Shown here piece by piece: positions 27,889 through 37,561 of a stretch of 64,000 nt of DNA (position 1 is the stretch's first letter; every line of letters begins with the position of its first letter). Both the position numbers and the translations under genes were made by a program. Source of the DNA: Ruegeria arenilitoris. GTDB lineage: Bacteria > Pseudomonadota > Alphaproteobacteria > Rhodobacterales > Rhodobacteraceae. The DNA is taken from positions 186,001 through 250,000 of the forward strand of contig NZ_WPYP01000002.1 of the NCBI RefSeq assembly GCF_013030985.1, given 5' to 3'. The notes beneath the pieces are model-generated. The model saw only the letters and a program-made list of their open reading frames with translations. It was not told the origin of the DNA and made no database searches.

Positions 27889-28092
27889 TTAGTAGCAGTT
27901 CTTCTGCGTCTTGCAGTAAAGCACGTTGCCGGCGGCACCGACTGCCGCTCCGACGAACGGATCGGCCCCCAGGACCGCCGAACCCAGCGCCCCTGCGCCA
28001 CCGCCAAGCAAGGCCTGTTCGCCGGTCGAGTCGCCACAGGCCGCAAGCCCCGCGCAGGTCGCAACTGCCAGGATGAGTTTTGAGATTCGCAT
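27889..28092 (-). CDS. Small lipoprotein with glycine-zipper segment
   Basis: 67 residues. MRISKLILAVATCAGLAACG has a lipobox (LAAC), so the mature lipoprotein is under 50 residues. It contains a Gly/Ala-rich segment (LLGGGAGALGSAVLGADPF, then VGAAVGAAGNVLYC), a glycine-zipper-like membrane-interacting motif, and ends KTQKNCY with two Cys. Very similar small proteins are common in Rhodobacterales. Role unknown, perhaps envelope-associated. GGGGCAGAG precedes the ATG. Terminators lie downstream and a hairpin cluster upstream. Confidence 0.72.
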   Translation of the reverse strand: MRISKLILAVATCAGLAACGDSTGEQALLGGGAGALGSAVLGADPFVGAAVGAAGNVLYCKTQKNCY

Positions 28093-28144
28093 ACGCTCTG
28101 CCCCTTTTGGTTTTTTGATGCGTCGGGGCGCAGATGGCGTAAGC

Positions 28145-28171
28145 GGGGGTTGTTATTCAATAACAGCCCCC
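28145..28171. repeat. Inverted repeat, G5-T-TGTTATT / AATAACA-G-C5
   Basis: Near-perfect inverted repeat: GGGGGT then TGTTATT, one C, AATAACA, then GCCCCC. The core TGTTATTCAATAACA is a perfect palindrome. It can form a hairpin in RNA or serve as a protein-binding site ahead of the small lipoprotein gene (53 bp from its ATG). Confidence 0.6.
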
Positions 28172-28173
28172 AA

Positions 28174-28196
28174 AAATCTGCATTTTGCGCAGATTT
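28174..28196 (-). repeat. Hairpin AAATCTGC / GCAGATTT
   Basis: Perfect 8-bp stem with a 7-base loop, three bases from the preceding inverted repeat. On the minus strand it is followed by TT then G5, so it is a weak terminator at best. Confidence 0.5.
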
Positions 28197-28223
28197 ATGC
28201 CGCTTTAAGCGCAGAACACGCTC

Positions 28224-28271
28224 AAAGAAAAACGCGGGCGAGGTTTTGTGAGTTTCACAAACCTGCCCGCG
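28224..28271 (-). terminator. Strong orphan rho-independent terminator (minus strand)
   Basis: A long stem of GCGGGC, AGGTTT and GTGA segments (28233-28250) pairs with TCAC, AAACCT and GCCCGC (28254-28271), with two single-base bulges. On the minus strand it is followed by GTTTTTCTTTG. No minus-strand gene lies upstream until beyond the plus-strand porin, so the transcript it ends is unidentified. Confidence 0.7.
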
Positions 28272-28742
28272 GAAGGAAGGGGTACGGAATAGTAGGTGCT
28301 TGTGCGGCGCAGGCAAAGTAGAGCCGCACGGCCCGTTCACATTGCACGGCACAATAACGGCCGCAAACAAAGTATTGTTTCCAAGCGAGATTCCGGCTGG
28401 AATTCGCCCATACGCTGAATCTGCGCGCAGAATTGCGCCGACACCCTGCACCGCCCGGCGCGCGATACCGACCGCCCACCCTGTCACATTAGCGTTACAA
28501 AACTCACTATCGATCCGCGTTTCTGCATGTGCATCATCACGGCTTGTCACGACCCAAGGCAGCAAAATTTCGTTCGCAACCGTATGGTTAACCGATCTGT
28601 TCACCCAGTTGTGAAATTCATCGTGCCCTCGCACAATTTTCCTTGAGAAATCAAGCCATTTCCGTCCCGTTCTCGTGATTTCCCACGCTGACATTTGCGT
28701 GAAACCTTGCCCGTGCACTTCTGCACACAAGGGAACACCCAC

Positions 28743-29894
28743 ATGATTATAAAGAGAAAAAAGGCATTCCTGCTTGCTGCCTCTGCTCTTGGCGTGTCCG
28801 GCACGCTGGCCTTTGCTCAGGATGCCGAGACCCAGGCCGAACTGGATGCGTTGCGTGCCCGGATCGAAGCGCTGGAATCCACAGGGCCAGGCGCCACGCC
28901 CGGGGAATTCAGAATCGGCAACACCACTCTGGACGTCTACGGCTATGTCAAAGCCGACTTCTTTTATGACTTCGAGTTCGACCAGGGCGACACCGCATTC
29001 GTGAACGTCATCGGTGAGCCCTCGGCTGCCACTGACGGCACCTTTGGCGCCACTGTACGTCAGTCGCGAGTCGGTTTGCTGACCACCACACCCAGCGCCA
29101 TTGGCGATATTGGCGGTCAACTGGAGGTTGATCTTTTTGCGTCGAACGGCACCGCCGAATTTCGACTGCGCCACGCCAATATCCGAATCGGGGACACTTG
29201 GCTGATCGGTCAGTACTGGACCAACTTTCAGCCGCTGGACACCTATCCGACCTCGGTCGAATTCAACGGCCCCGTTGGTATTGCCTTCGCCCGTGTACCG
29301 CAGGTCCGCTACACCAACAGTTTCGGGACAAACACGTCCTTTGCCGTTTCGGTCGAAGAAAACGTCGGTGGGTCGAATTCGGATGATCCGGTGCTGACTG
29401 CCTCGGCAGAGTTCAATGACGGCACCTATATCGCCCGCGCGTCGGCCCTCTATGGCAAGGCCGAAGGTGGCGGGGTCGAGGTAGACCAGACCGGCTTTAC
29501 CTTGTCCGGATCGGTGCGCCCATGGGCGGGTGGCCTGTTTCAGGTCAACTACGTGACCGGCGAGGCGCTTGGCCCCTATCTGATCGGCCTTGGTGATGCC
29601 GTTGTTGGCGGTCAGGCCAACGACGTGGACGGCTACACCATCGAATTCCGGCAGGACCTTGGGGAAAAGTGGAATGTCGGCATCGCTTACGGCAAGGAAG
29701 ATTATGACCTGCCCACCTCGACCGGCACGTTGTCCTTTACCGAGCTGGAGACGATACACGTCAACGCCTTCTACCAGGCAACGGAGAATCTGACGCTGAG
29801 CGCCGAGTACATCTATGGTGAACGGAACGACGAACCTACAGGCCGGACCTTTGACGGCAACCGTGTTCAGGTCGCCGCACAACTGAATTTCTGA
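28743..29894 (+). CDS. DcaP-like trimeric porin
   Basis: 383 residues. The signal peptide ends TLAFA. A short coiled-coil follows (DAETQAELDALRARIEALES), as in DcaP porins, where it forms an N-terminal trimer extension. Then comes a beta-rich body with alternating aromatic strands (DVYGYVKADFFYDF, RQSRVGLLTTTP, WLIGQYWTNFQPLD) and a C-terminal strand ending in Phe (VQVAAQLNF), the outer-membrane insertion signal. It would admit small anionic solutes such as carboxylates. AAGGGA precedes the ATG; a strong terminator follows. It lies between the pcc genes, so organic-acid uptake is an attractive guess. Confidence 0.85.
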   Translation: MIIKRKKAFLLAASALGVSGTLAFAQDAETQAELDALRARIEALESTGPGATPGEFRIGNTTLDVYGYVKADFFYDFEFDQGDTAFVNVIGEPSAATDGTFGATVRQSRVGLLTTTPSAIGDIGGQLEVDLFASNGTAEFRLRHANIRIGDTWLIGQYWTNFQPLDTYPTSVEFNGPVGIAFARVPQVRYTNSFGTNTSFAVSVEENVGGSNSDDPVLTASAEFNDGTYIARASALYGKAEGGGVEVDQTGFTLSGSVRPWAGGLFQVNYVTGEALGPYLIGLGDAVVGGQANDVDGYTIEFRQDLGEKWNVGIAYGKEDYDLPTSTGTLSFTELETIHVNAFYQATENLTLSAEYIYGERNDEPTGRTFDGNRVQVAAQLNF

Positions 29895-29907
29895 ACGCAC
29901 AGAACCA

Positions 29908-29935
29908 CCCTGCCCGCGACCGGGCAGGGTTTTTT
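29908..29935 (+). terminator. Rho-independent terminator of the porin gene
   Basis: Perfect 9-bp GC stem (29908-29916 / 29921-29929, loop CGAC) followed by six T. Confidence 0.92.
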
Positions 29936-29981
29936 CCGAAGGTACCTCCGGATGGATATGTGCGACAGCGGTCTGCACGGC

Positions 29982-30335
29982 TCAGCGCACCCCGTCGAAG
30001 ATATCGGGGAACGACATCCGCGCCGCATCCACATCGATCACCAGCAGCGCGTCATAGCTGGCCGGATCAAACGGATCCTCAGCCGGAATCACTTCACGCT
30101 CGAACAGCCAGCTCAGGCGGCCGGCGTCCAGATTGCCACGCTCGAATGGCTGATCCCCGAAGGTCTGCCACAGCGCTTCCATGAATGCCGCATCCGCACG
30201 ACGGTCGGCGGGTTTGCGATCGCGAAACCGCTCGCGCCGCGTAATCGGTGTAACCCCTTTGGGGTTGGCCCGGCGAATGGTGAACTGGAAATCCGTCCCC
30301 GGAAGGCGTCCGGGAAAACCGCGGTGCTTCAGCAT
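29982..30335 (-). CDS. Hypothetical protein, 117 residues
   Basis: Not recognised. It starts MLKHRGFPGRLPGTDFQFTI, is rich in Arg in the first third (ITRRERFRDRKPADRRAD) and acidic at the end (VIDVDAARMSFPDIFDGV). No signal peptide, membrane segment or known motif. GAGG lies 8 bases before the ATG and the codon pattern looks genuine. It is transcribed toward the porin terminator; the upstream neighbour on the same strand is the exported protein at 30469. Confidence 0.55.
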   Translation of the reverse strand: MLKHRGFPGRLPGTDFQFTIRRANPKGVTPITRRERFRDRKPADRRADAAFMEALWQTFGDQPFERGNLDAGRLSWLFEREVIPAEDPFDPASYDALLVIDVDAARMSFPDIFDGVR

Positions 30336-30468
30336 GTCGGCACCTCACTGTTCACAGTAATCAGGGAAGCAGAGACGCCCCCAAAAGCAGACGGAATCAT
30401 ATCGCGCACCTCCAAAGCCGCATGGGTGTTCAGAAACGCTCTGAGGTGGTGAAAACGGGGTTTCATGG

Positions 30469-30954
30469 TCAGAGCCCCTCCCAGATACATTGGGATTGCT
30501 CCAACCGGTAGGCTTCAAAGAACTGAGTGGCATCAGGTTCAGATCGACCGAATTCGACAGGCCTGTCAGACAGCGAGATCACAACACGTGCCGGATCAAG
30601 CTCGTGATGCGCCACATAAGCAACCGCGAGGGTCTGGCAAAGGTGCTGCATGTCGCTCGAGGCGACGTCATAACCAATGCGCCCAGCAGTGTAACCGATC
30701 TTGGGCGCGACGAAACGGAACCTGACCCACAACTCGCCCGGGTTGTTGTCCAACAGTACATCGCTCAGATGCACGGGCTGCCCCGAGGGAACAGGCAACA
30801 GGTTGTCGGCTTGCGCAACAGCAGTAGATGACCATCCGAGACACATCAGAATAAAGGCGCGACCCCAGCCCCGGTTGACGCGGGCTCCTCTCTCCGGGGT
30901 CGCGCGCGCATGGCTTGTGGCCCGCGCTTTTCTATGTCTGATACGGTCAGTCAT
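30469..30954 (-). CDS. Exported hypothetical protein (DUF6497-like)
   Basis: 161 residues. An unusually long basic N-region (about 30 residues, MTDRIRHRKARATSHARATP) precedes a hydrophobic core (AFILMCLGWSSTAVAQA), so the true start may be further in, but no better ATG exists. The mature part (VPSGQPVHLSDVLLDNNPGE, then WVRFRFVAPKIG and two Cys, C-QTL and QC-IWEGL) matches my recollection of DUF6497, a Rhodobacterales-restricted family. Probably periplasmic with one disulfide. Function unknown. Confidence 0.6.
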   Translation of the reverse strand: MTDRIRHRKARATSHARATPERGARVNRGWGRAFILMCLGWSSTAVAQADNLLPVPSGQPVHLSDVLLDNNPGELWVRFRFVAPKIGYTAGRIGYDVASSDMQHLCQTLAVAYVAHHELDPARVVISLSDRPVEFGRSEPDATQFFEAYRLEQSQCIWEGL

Positions 30955-31001
30955 CTATCAGCTTTAGTCTCAAAGTCAAACTTGGATCCGACAGTCACGC
31001 T

Positions 31002-31040
31002 ATGATCCGCCTAAGGAGTGAACTCTGCCAGGCGGATCAT
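31002..31040 (-). repeat. Inverted repeat downstream of pccB
   Basis: Perfect 11-bp arms ATGATCCGCCT (31002-31012) and AGGCGGATCAT (31030-31040) with a 17-base loop, starting 12 bp after the pccB stop. There is no T run. It is a likely 3'-end hairpin of the pccB mRNA, perhaps for stability. Confidence 0.55.
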
Positions 31041-31052
31041 TCGAGCCCCCCC

Positions 31053-32585
<1,533 letters not shown>

Positions 32586-32653
32586 GGCGCTCATTCCCTG
32601 TGAGATTTCGGGCGACACTATACGCATACGCATCAGGTCCAAAGCATCTTTCG

Positions 32654-32706
32654 GCAAATTTGCAAACTTACCGCAACAAACTTCTGGAAAACTGTAAATT
32701 TGCTAA
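32654..32706. promoter_or_regulatory. Candidate PccR sites between pccB and MFS gene
   Basis: TTTGCAAA at 32659-32666 (inside the palindrome GCAAATTTGC, 32654-32663) and TTTGCTAA at 32699-32706, 40 bp apart. TTTGCAAA is the motif I associate with PccR in Rhodobacter sphaeroides. The same octamer precedes pccR. Confidence 0.65.
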
Positions 32707-32768
32707 GTATCATCGTGAAACGCAGTCTTGGATAGCATTCCCTGAAACGGCCACTATACCTGTGAACC

Positions 32769-33974
32769 ATGCAGTTCAGTTCATCCCGGGCGCACCGCTC
32801 GCCCCCTACGATCTCAACGCTGGTTTTACTATCTGGGCTGTCCGCGCTCAGCCTGAACCTGTTCCTGCCAAGCCTGCCAAACATGGCGCTGCATTTTCAG
32901 ACTGACTACAAAGTCATGCAGCTGTCGATTGCGCTGTACCTTCTGGTCAATGCAGTACTGCAGATTCTGATCGGCCCGATTGCGGACAAGGCCGGGCGCC
33001 GCCCTGTCATGCTGTGGGGGCTGTCGCTGTTTCTGATCGCCACGCTGGGCTGCATCTACGCCCCGAATATCGAAGTATTTCTGGCCTTCCGCATGTGCCA
33101 GGCCATTGTGGTGGTGGGCATGGTGCTCAGCCGGGCGGCGGTGCGCGACCTGTACGATCAAGATCAGGCCGCCTCGATGATCGGCTATGTGACGATGGGC
33201 ATGGCAGTAGTCCCCATGATCGGTCCGGCGATTGGCGGCCTGCTGGAAGAGAGCTTTGGCTGGAAGGCCAATTTCTGGCTACCCTTCGCACTGGGCGCGA
33301 TGACGCTGGCACTGACCTATGTCGACTTTGGCGAAACTTCAGCCAAAAGCGGCAAGACACTGATACAACAATTCCGCGAATACCCGGAGTTGCTGCGCTC
33401 ACCCCGGTTCTGGGGCTATTCGCTGTCCTCCGCTTTGTCTTCGGGTGCGTTTTTCGCCTATCTGGGTGGAGCACCCTTTATCGGCACCGAACTCTTCGGC
33501 CTCAGCGCCGCTCAGGTCGGTATCTATTTTGGCGCGCCCGCCGTTGGGTATTTCTTCGGCAACTTCTTCAGCGGGCGCTATTCGGTCCGGTTTGGCGTGA
33601 ACCGGATGGTGTTCTGGGGATGCTGGCTGAACGCAATCGGCGTCGCCCTGTCGGCCATCCTGTTTCTTGCAGGCTTCGGCACTGCGCTCAGCTTTTTCGG
33701 CTTCATGACCTTCGTGGGCATCGGCAACGGCATGACAATCCCCAATGCCACTTCGGGCGCGCTGTCTGTGCGGCCCCATCTGGCCGCCACCGCCTCGGGC
33801 CTGAGCGGCGCAATCATGCTGGGCGGCGGTGCTGGCCTCAGCGCCCTGGCCGGAGCCTTGCTGACCCGCGAAACCGGTGCGATGCCACTGCTATGGCTTA
33901 TGCTGGCCACATCCGTCCTGGCAATCTGTGCCATCGCCTCGGTCATAAGACGCGAAAGACATCTGGGCCTGTAA
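32769..33974 (+). CDS. MFS transporter, Bcr/CflA drug-efflux type
   Basis: 401 residues, about 12 membrane segments. Family signs: LSLNLFLPSLPNMALHF in TM1, the motif-A loop GPIADKAGRRPVMLWG, and AVVPMIGPAIGGLLEE in TM5 (antiporter motif C-like). It probably exports a small molecule in exchange for protons. It is divergent from pccB, with a shared promoter region carrying PccR-type motifs, and sits directly upstream of pccR. A role in exporting an organic acid or CoA-pathway by-product is possible but unproven. Confidence 0.85.
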   Translation: MQFSSSRAHRSPPTISTLVLLSGLSALSLNLFLPSLPNMALHFQTDYKVMQLSIALYLLVNAVLQILIGPIADKAGRRPVMLWGLSLFLIATLGCIYAPNIEVFLAFRMCQAIVVVGMVLSRAAVRDLYDQDQAASMIGYVTMGMAVVPMIGPAIGGLLEESFGWKANFWLPFALGAMTLALTYVDFGETSAKSGKTLIQQFREYPELLRSPRFWGYSLSSALSSGAFFAYLGGAPFIGTELFGLSAAQVGIYFGAPAVGYFFGNFFSGRYSVRFGVNRMVFWGCWLNAIGVALSAILFLAGFGTALSFFGFMTFVGIGNGMTIPNATSGALSVRPHLAATASGLSGAIMLGGGAGLSALAGALLTRETGAMPLLWLMLATSVLAICAIASVIRRERHLGL

Positions 33975-33993
33975 CACGACTTGCACCGATCGG

Positions 33994-34031
33994 TTTGCAA
34001 AGTTAGCCTGCAGCGACAGAAAAGTTGCAAA
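33994..34031 (+). promoter_or_regulatory. Candidate PccR autoregulatory sites
   Basis: TTTGCAAA (33994-34001) and GTTGCAAA (34024-34031) are spaced 30 bp start to start, about three helical turns on one face. The second overlaps the ribosome-binding region of pccR (ATG at 34040). This arrangement suggests autoregulation. Confidence 0.55.
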
Positions 34032-34039
34032 GGCACGCC

Positions 34040-35437
34040 ATGGCCACCCAAAAACTTTATGCCGGTGCAAAGCTGCGTGAAATGCGCACGCGCCTGACCC
34101 TGACGCAAAAGGAATTCGCCACGAAACTGGGGGTTTCGCTGCCCTACCTGAACCAGATGGAGAACAACAACCGGCCGATCTCGACCACGGTTGTCCTGGC
34201 GCTGGCACAGGAATTCGGCATGGACGTAACCGAGCTGAGCACCGGCGACAGCGAACGTCTGGTCTCGGATATGCGCGAGGCGTTGGCTGATCCGGTTTTC
34301 GACGACATGCCGCCGCTGGCCGATCTGCGTTTAACGGCCTCGAACGCTCCCGCGCTGGCCCGTGCCTTCATCGCACTGCACAGAACCTACCGCCAAACGC
34401 ACGAACGGCTGGCTTCGCTGGACGAAGCACTCGGTCGTGAAGACGCACAGATCCAGGCCAGCCCGTGGGAGGAAGTGCGCGACTTTTTCCACTATTGCGA
34501 CAATTACATCGACGCGGTCGACCGCGCGGCTGAGCGATTTTCTCAACGAGCCGAAGAGGCCGGAGGCATTCGCGCTGCAGCCATAAACAGCTTGGGAGAG
34601 CGTGGCATTCGGGTGCAGTTCGTGGACATTCCCGAAACCCGAAAATACGACGCCGACAGCAAAACGCTGAAACTCTCGTCGCGCACGGCACCGCAGACGC
34701 AGGTGTTTCAATTGCTGCTACAGGTGGCGCTGATCAGCCAGGACAAGCTGCTCGAAGCCACGCTGGATTTTGCCAAGTTCCAAAGCGACGAGGCCCGCGC
34801 CATCGCCAAAATCGGCCTGGCCAATTATTTCGCCGGGGCTTCGCTGATGCCCTATGATGTGTTTTTGGCCGCCGCACAGGATTACCGGCACGACCTGGAA
34901 CTGCTCAGCAATCGGTTTGGCGCATCCATCGAACAGATCGCACACCGACTTTCGACGATGCAGCGCCCCGGCGCCAAGGGTATCCCGTTTTTCTTCGTGC
35001 GCGTCGACCAGGCGGGCACCATCACCAAACGCCACTCGGCCACGCGCCTGCAATTTGCCCGCTTCGGCGGCGCCTGCCCCCTGTGGAACGTCCACCGCGC
35101 CTTTGAGACCCCAGGCCATTTCTTGCGGCAACTGGCGGAAACACCGGACGGCGTTCGCTATATCTCACTGGCAAGGGATGTATCGAAATCAGGCGGCTCT
35201 TACGGCGCGCCCGTACGCCGCTATGCCATCGCATTGGGGTGTGAGGTTCGGCACGCAGAGGCTCTGGTCTACGCCGACAACCTCGATATCAACAACGCAA
35301 GCGCATACGAACCCATCGGCATTTCCTGCCGCATCTGCGAGCGGCAAAACTGCCACCAGCGATCAGTTCCACCATTGGAACGCCGCCTGGCCATCGACGC
35401 CCATACCCGCGGCACCCTGCCCTATGAAGTCACCTGA
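34040..35437 (+). CDS. pccR: Short-chain fatty acyl-CoA regulator PccR (ScfR family)
   Basis: 465 residues from the ATG at 34040. The N-terminal XRE helix-turn-helix is LTQKEFATKLGVSLPYLNQM. A long central domain follows (IrrE/ImmA-like protease remnant region, with LLLQVALISQ and FANYF-like parts). The C-terminal DUF2083-type domain has GACPLWNVHRAF and a Cys cluster (ISCRICERQNCHQR), all typical of ScfR regulators. In Rhodobacter sphaeroides PccR activates propionyl-CoA carboxylase genes in response to acyl-CoA. Here it lies 1.4 kb from pccB, with TTTGCAAA motifs at both genes. Confidence 0.9.
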   Translation: MATQKLYAGAKLREMRTRLTLTQKEFATKLGVSLPYLNQMENNNRPISTTVVLALAQEFGMDVTELSTGDSERLVSDMREALADPVFDDMPPLADLRLTASNAPALARAFIALHRTYRQTHERLASLDEALGREDAQIQASPWEEVRDFFHYCDNYIDAVDRAAERFSQRAEEAGGIRAAAINSLGERGIRVQFVDIPETRKYDADSKTLKLSSRTAPQTQVFQLLLQVALISQDKLLEATLDFAKFQSDEARAIAKIGLANYFAGASLMPYDVFLAAAQDYRHDLELLSNRFGASIEQIAHRLSTMQRPGAKGIPFFFVRVDQAGTITKRHSATRLQFARFGGACPLWNVHRAFETPGHFLRQLAETPDGVRYISLARDVSKSGGSYGAPVRRYAIALGCEVRHAEALVYADNLDINNASAYEPIGISCRICERQNCHQRSVPPLERRLAIDAHTRGTLPYEVT

Positions 35438-35468
35438 TCTTCACCTGGCTTGAAAACACCTCGGGCGA

Positions 35469-35508
35469 GTCGCGGCCTGCCGCGACGGGGGCAGAGCCCC
35501 CGCCCTTT
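35469..35508. terminator. Double-hairpin bidirectional terminator
   Basis: GTCGCGG / CCGCGAC (35469-35486) is followed directly by GGGGGC-AGA-GCCCCC (35487-35501), then CTTTT. It lies between the convergent pccR and ydcH-like genes and can serve both. Confidence 0.75.
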
Positions 35509-35512
35509 TGCC

Positions 35513-35752
35513 TCAGGCCTTCGACAGGATCGACCAGATTTCATCCTTCAGCGCAGCGCGCTTCTTGCGCAACTCGCCTTCGGCCAGATCTTCCATCGGC
35601 TCAATATTGGTTTCCGCGCGGTGAACGACGCGGTTGACCTCGTGATACTCATCCGCCAGCCGGGCAAAATGCGCATCCGATTGCTTGAGCTGGCTCATCA
35701 GTTCGACTTTATCCGGAAACTCTTCGGCCAGTTCATGCGGGGTGTGGGACAT
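35513..35752 (-). CDS. YdcH / DUF465 family protein
   Basis: 79 residues. DUF465 landmarks: MSHTPHELAEEFPDKVELMS, then LKQSDAHFARLADEYHEVN and the Lys/Arg-rich C-terminal helix (LRKKRAALKDEIWSIL). It is a two-helix cytoplasmic protein of unknown function, widespread in proteobacteria. A poly-purine ribosome site (GGAGCGAA) precedes the ATG. It converges with pccR across a double-hairpin terminator and is not obviously tied to betA upstream. Confidence 0.85.
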   Translation of the reverse strand: MSHTPHELAEEFPDKVELMSQLKQSDAHFARLADEYHEVNRVVHRAETNIEPMEDLAEGELRKKRAALKDEIWSILSKA

Positions 35753-35830
35753 TCCTGTTCGCTCCTAAAATATGTCGTTGCGATTCAGGTCTATAGATAT
35801 TTCTCACACCCCGCTTTGACGCGGATCAAA

Positions 35831-37489
35831 TCACCGCTGCGCAGTCGCCCATGCCGGGTGAATCCACGGGCGATCATTGGCCATTGGCAAGGCGTCTTTG
35901 CCCAGCAGGTGATCCGACATCTTCTCACCCACCATGATTGACGGCGCGTTGAGGTTGCCATTGGTGATCTGCGGGAAGATCGAACTGTCAGCGACCCGCA
36001 GCCCGTCCACACCGATCACCCGACCTTCAGGGTCAACAACCGCGCTCTTGTCGTCGGCACGGCCCATGCGGCAGGTGCCACAGGGGTGATAGGCGCTCTC
36101 GGCATGTTCTGCGATAAAGCCGTTCAGCTCTTCATCCGTCTGCACGTCGACACCCGGCTGGATTTCCTTGCCCGCAAAGGGTTTGAATGCGTCCTGCCCG
36201 AAAATCTCGCGAGTCAGGCGGATACATTTACGGAAATCCTCCCAGTCCTTTTCATGGCTCATGTAGTTGAACCGGATCACCGGCGCATCCTCGGGCCTGC
36301 CCGAGCGCAGCGTGACCGCCCCGCGCGATGGCGAGCGCATCGGTCCTACATGCGCCTGGAACCCATGCCCCTCTGCTGCGGCTTGGCCGTCGTAACGCAC
36401 AGCGATGGGCAGGAAGTGATACTGGATGTCGGGATACTCCACACCCGGGTTCGAGCGGATGAAGGCCGCGCTTTCGAACTGGTTCGACGCCCCAAGACCG
36501 GTTTTCGTGAACAACCACTGCGCCCCGATCAGGCCTTTGCTGACCAGATTCCAGTGCTTATACAACGTGATCGGTTGCAACGAGGCCTGCTGAATATACA
36601 GCTCCAGATGGTCCTGCAGGTTCGCGCCCACACCGGGGCGGTCGGCCACAACATCGATCCCGTGCTCGGCCAGATGCGCCGCAGGACCGATACCTGACAG
36701 CATCAGCAACTTGGGCGAGTTGATTGAGGAGGCAGCCAGAACCACCTCGCGCTGGGCGCGGATGATCTCCTTTTTGCCACCACGGATCAGCTCAACGCCG
36801 GTCGCACGGCCATTTTCCATGACCACACGCGACGCCAAGCCGCGCACAACTTCGCAATTTTCACGCTTGAGGGCAGGCTTCAGGTAGGCATTTGCCGCCG
36901 ACCAGCGCCGTCCTTTCCAGACGGTCTGCTCCATCGGGCCAAAGCCCTCCTGCTTTTCGCCGTTGTAGTCGCCAGTGACCTCATAGCCTGCCTGCTGGCC
37001 GGCATCGACGAAGGCCTGGAACAGAGGGTTCTCACGCGGGCCGCGCGACACGTGCAGCGGGCCGTCTTTGCCGCGCCACTCGGGATCACCACCATGGCCG
37101 CCATCATGCCATGTTTCCATGCGCTTGTAGTAGGGCAACACGTCCGCATAGGACCAGCCATCCGCGCCCATCTCAGACCAAGTGTCAAAGTCGCGCGCGT
37201 GGCCACGCACATAGACCATCCCGTTGATCGAGGACGACCCACCGATCACCTTGCCGCGCGGACAGGCCAGACGGCGGTTGTTCAGATGCGGCTCGGGCTC
37301 GGACTGATAACCCCAGTCATAGCGCGCCATGTTCATCGGATAGCTCAGCGCGGCGGGCATCTGGATGAACGGCCCGGCATCGGTGCCGCCATGTTCGATC
37401 ACCAGAACCGAGGCCCCGGCCTCGCTCAGGCGAAAAGCCATCGCGCAGCCTGCGGACCCTGCGCCAACGATGACGAAATCTGCTTCCAT
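35831..37489 (-). CDS. betA: Choline dehydrogenase
   Basis: 552 residues from the ATG at 37489 (GGAGACC upstream); the frame extends to 37549. GMC oxidoreductase: FAD motif [20 protein letters not shown], signature 1 [16 protein letters not shown], signature 2 [17 protein letters not shown], and the C-terminal active-site region [14 protein letters not shown] with [15 protein letters not shown]. It oxidises choline to betaine aldehyde at the membrane. It is downstream of betC and betI in one operon; betaine aldehyde dehydrogenase (betB) is not in the window. Confidence 0.93.
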   Translation of the reverse strand: MEADFVIVGAGSAGCAMAFRLSEAGASVLVIEHGGTDAGPFIQMPAALSYPMNMARYDWGYQSEPEPHLNNRRLACPRGKVIGGSSSINGMVYVRGHARDFDTWSEMGADGWSYADVLPYYKRMETWHDGGHGGDPEWRGKDGPLHVSRGPRENPLFQAFVDAGQQAGYEVTGDYNGEKQEGFGPMEQTVWKGRRWSAANAYLKPALKRENCEVVRGLASRVVMENGRATGVELIRGGKKEIIRAQREVVLAASSINSPKLLMLSGIGPAAHLAEHGIDVVADRPGVGANLQDHLELYIQQASLQPITLYKHWNLVSKGLIGAQWLFTKTGLGASNQFESAAFIRSNPGVEYPDIQYHFLPIAVRYDGQAAAEGHGFQAHVGPMRSPSRGAVTLRSGRPEDAPVIRFNYMSHEKDWEDFRKCIRLTREIFGQDAFKPFAGKEIQPGVDVQTDEELNGFIAEHAESAYHPCGTCRMGRADDKSAVVDPEGRVIGVDGLRVADSSIFPQITNGNLNAPSIMVGEKMSDHLLGKDALPMANDRPWIHPAWATAQR

Positions 37490-37561
37490 ATTCAGGTCTC
37501 CATAGCCTGCCGAACCCCGATTGAAACTGTTCGGCGGGCGTATTTTCAAAAGGTGAAGAGG

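Larger units (their letters stand above)
28093..28742. other. 650-bp intergenic region with hairpin cluster and porin leader
   Basis: No convincing gene on either strand. It holds three hairpins at 28145-28271 (listed separately) and an orphan minus-strand terminator. The remaining 470 bp, upstream of the porin gene, has no ORF with family resemblance. It must contain the porin promoter and may encode a small RNA on the minus strand. Confidence 0.6.

Noticed and set aside
28255-28479. 74-codon minus-strand frame that could feed the orphan terminator
   Set aside because: Cys/Arg-rich random-looking sequence with no ribosome site; the terminator hairpin lies inside or at its end. A non-coding RNA is more likely than this protein.
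28584-28591. CtrA-like octamer TTAACCAT (minus strand) upstream of the porin
   Set aside because: A single 8-mer with no second half-site. One chance match is expected in a window this size, so it is not evidence of cell-cycle control.
27756-29978. 740-codon minus-strand frame spanning the intergenic region and the porin
   Set aside because: The porin on the plus strand has a signal peptide, beta strands and a terminal Phe. The opposing frame has no such features and also runs through the hairpin cluster and the end of pccA.
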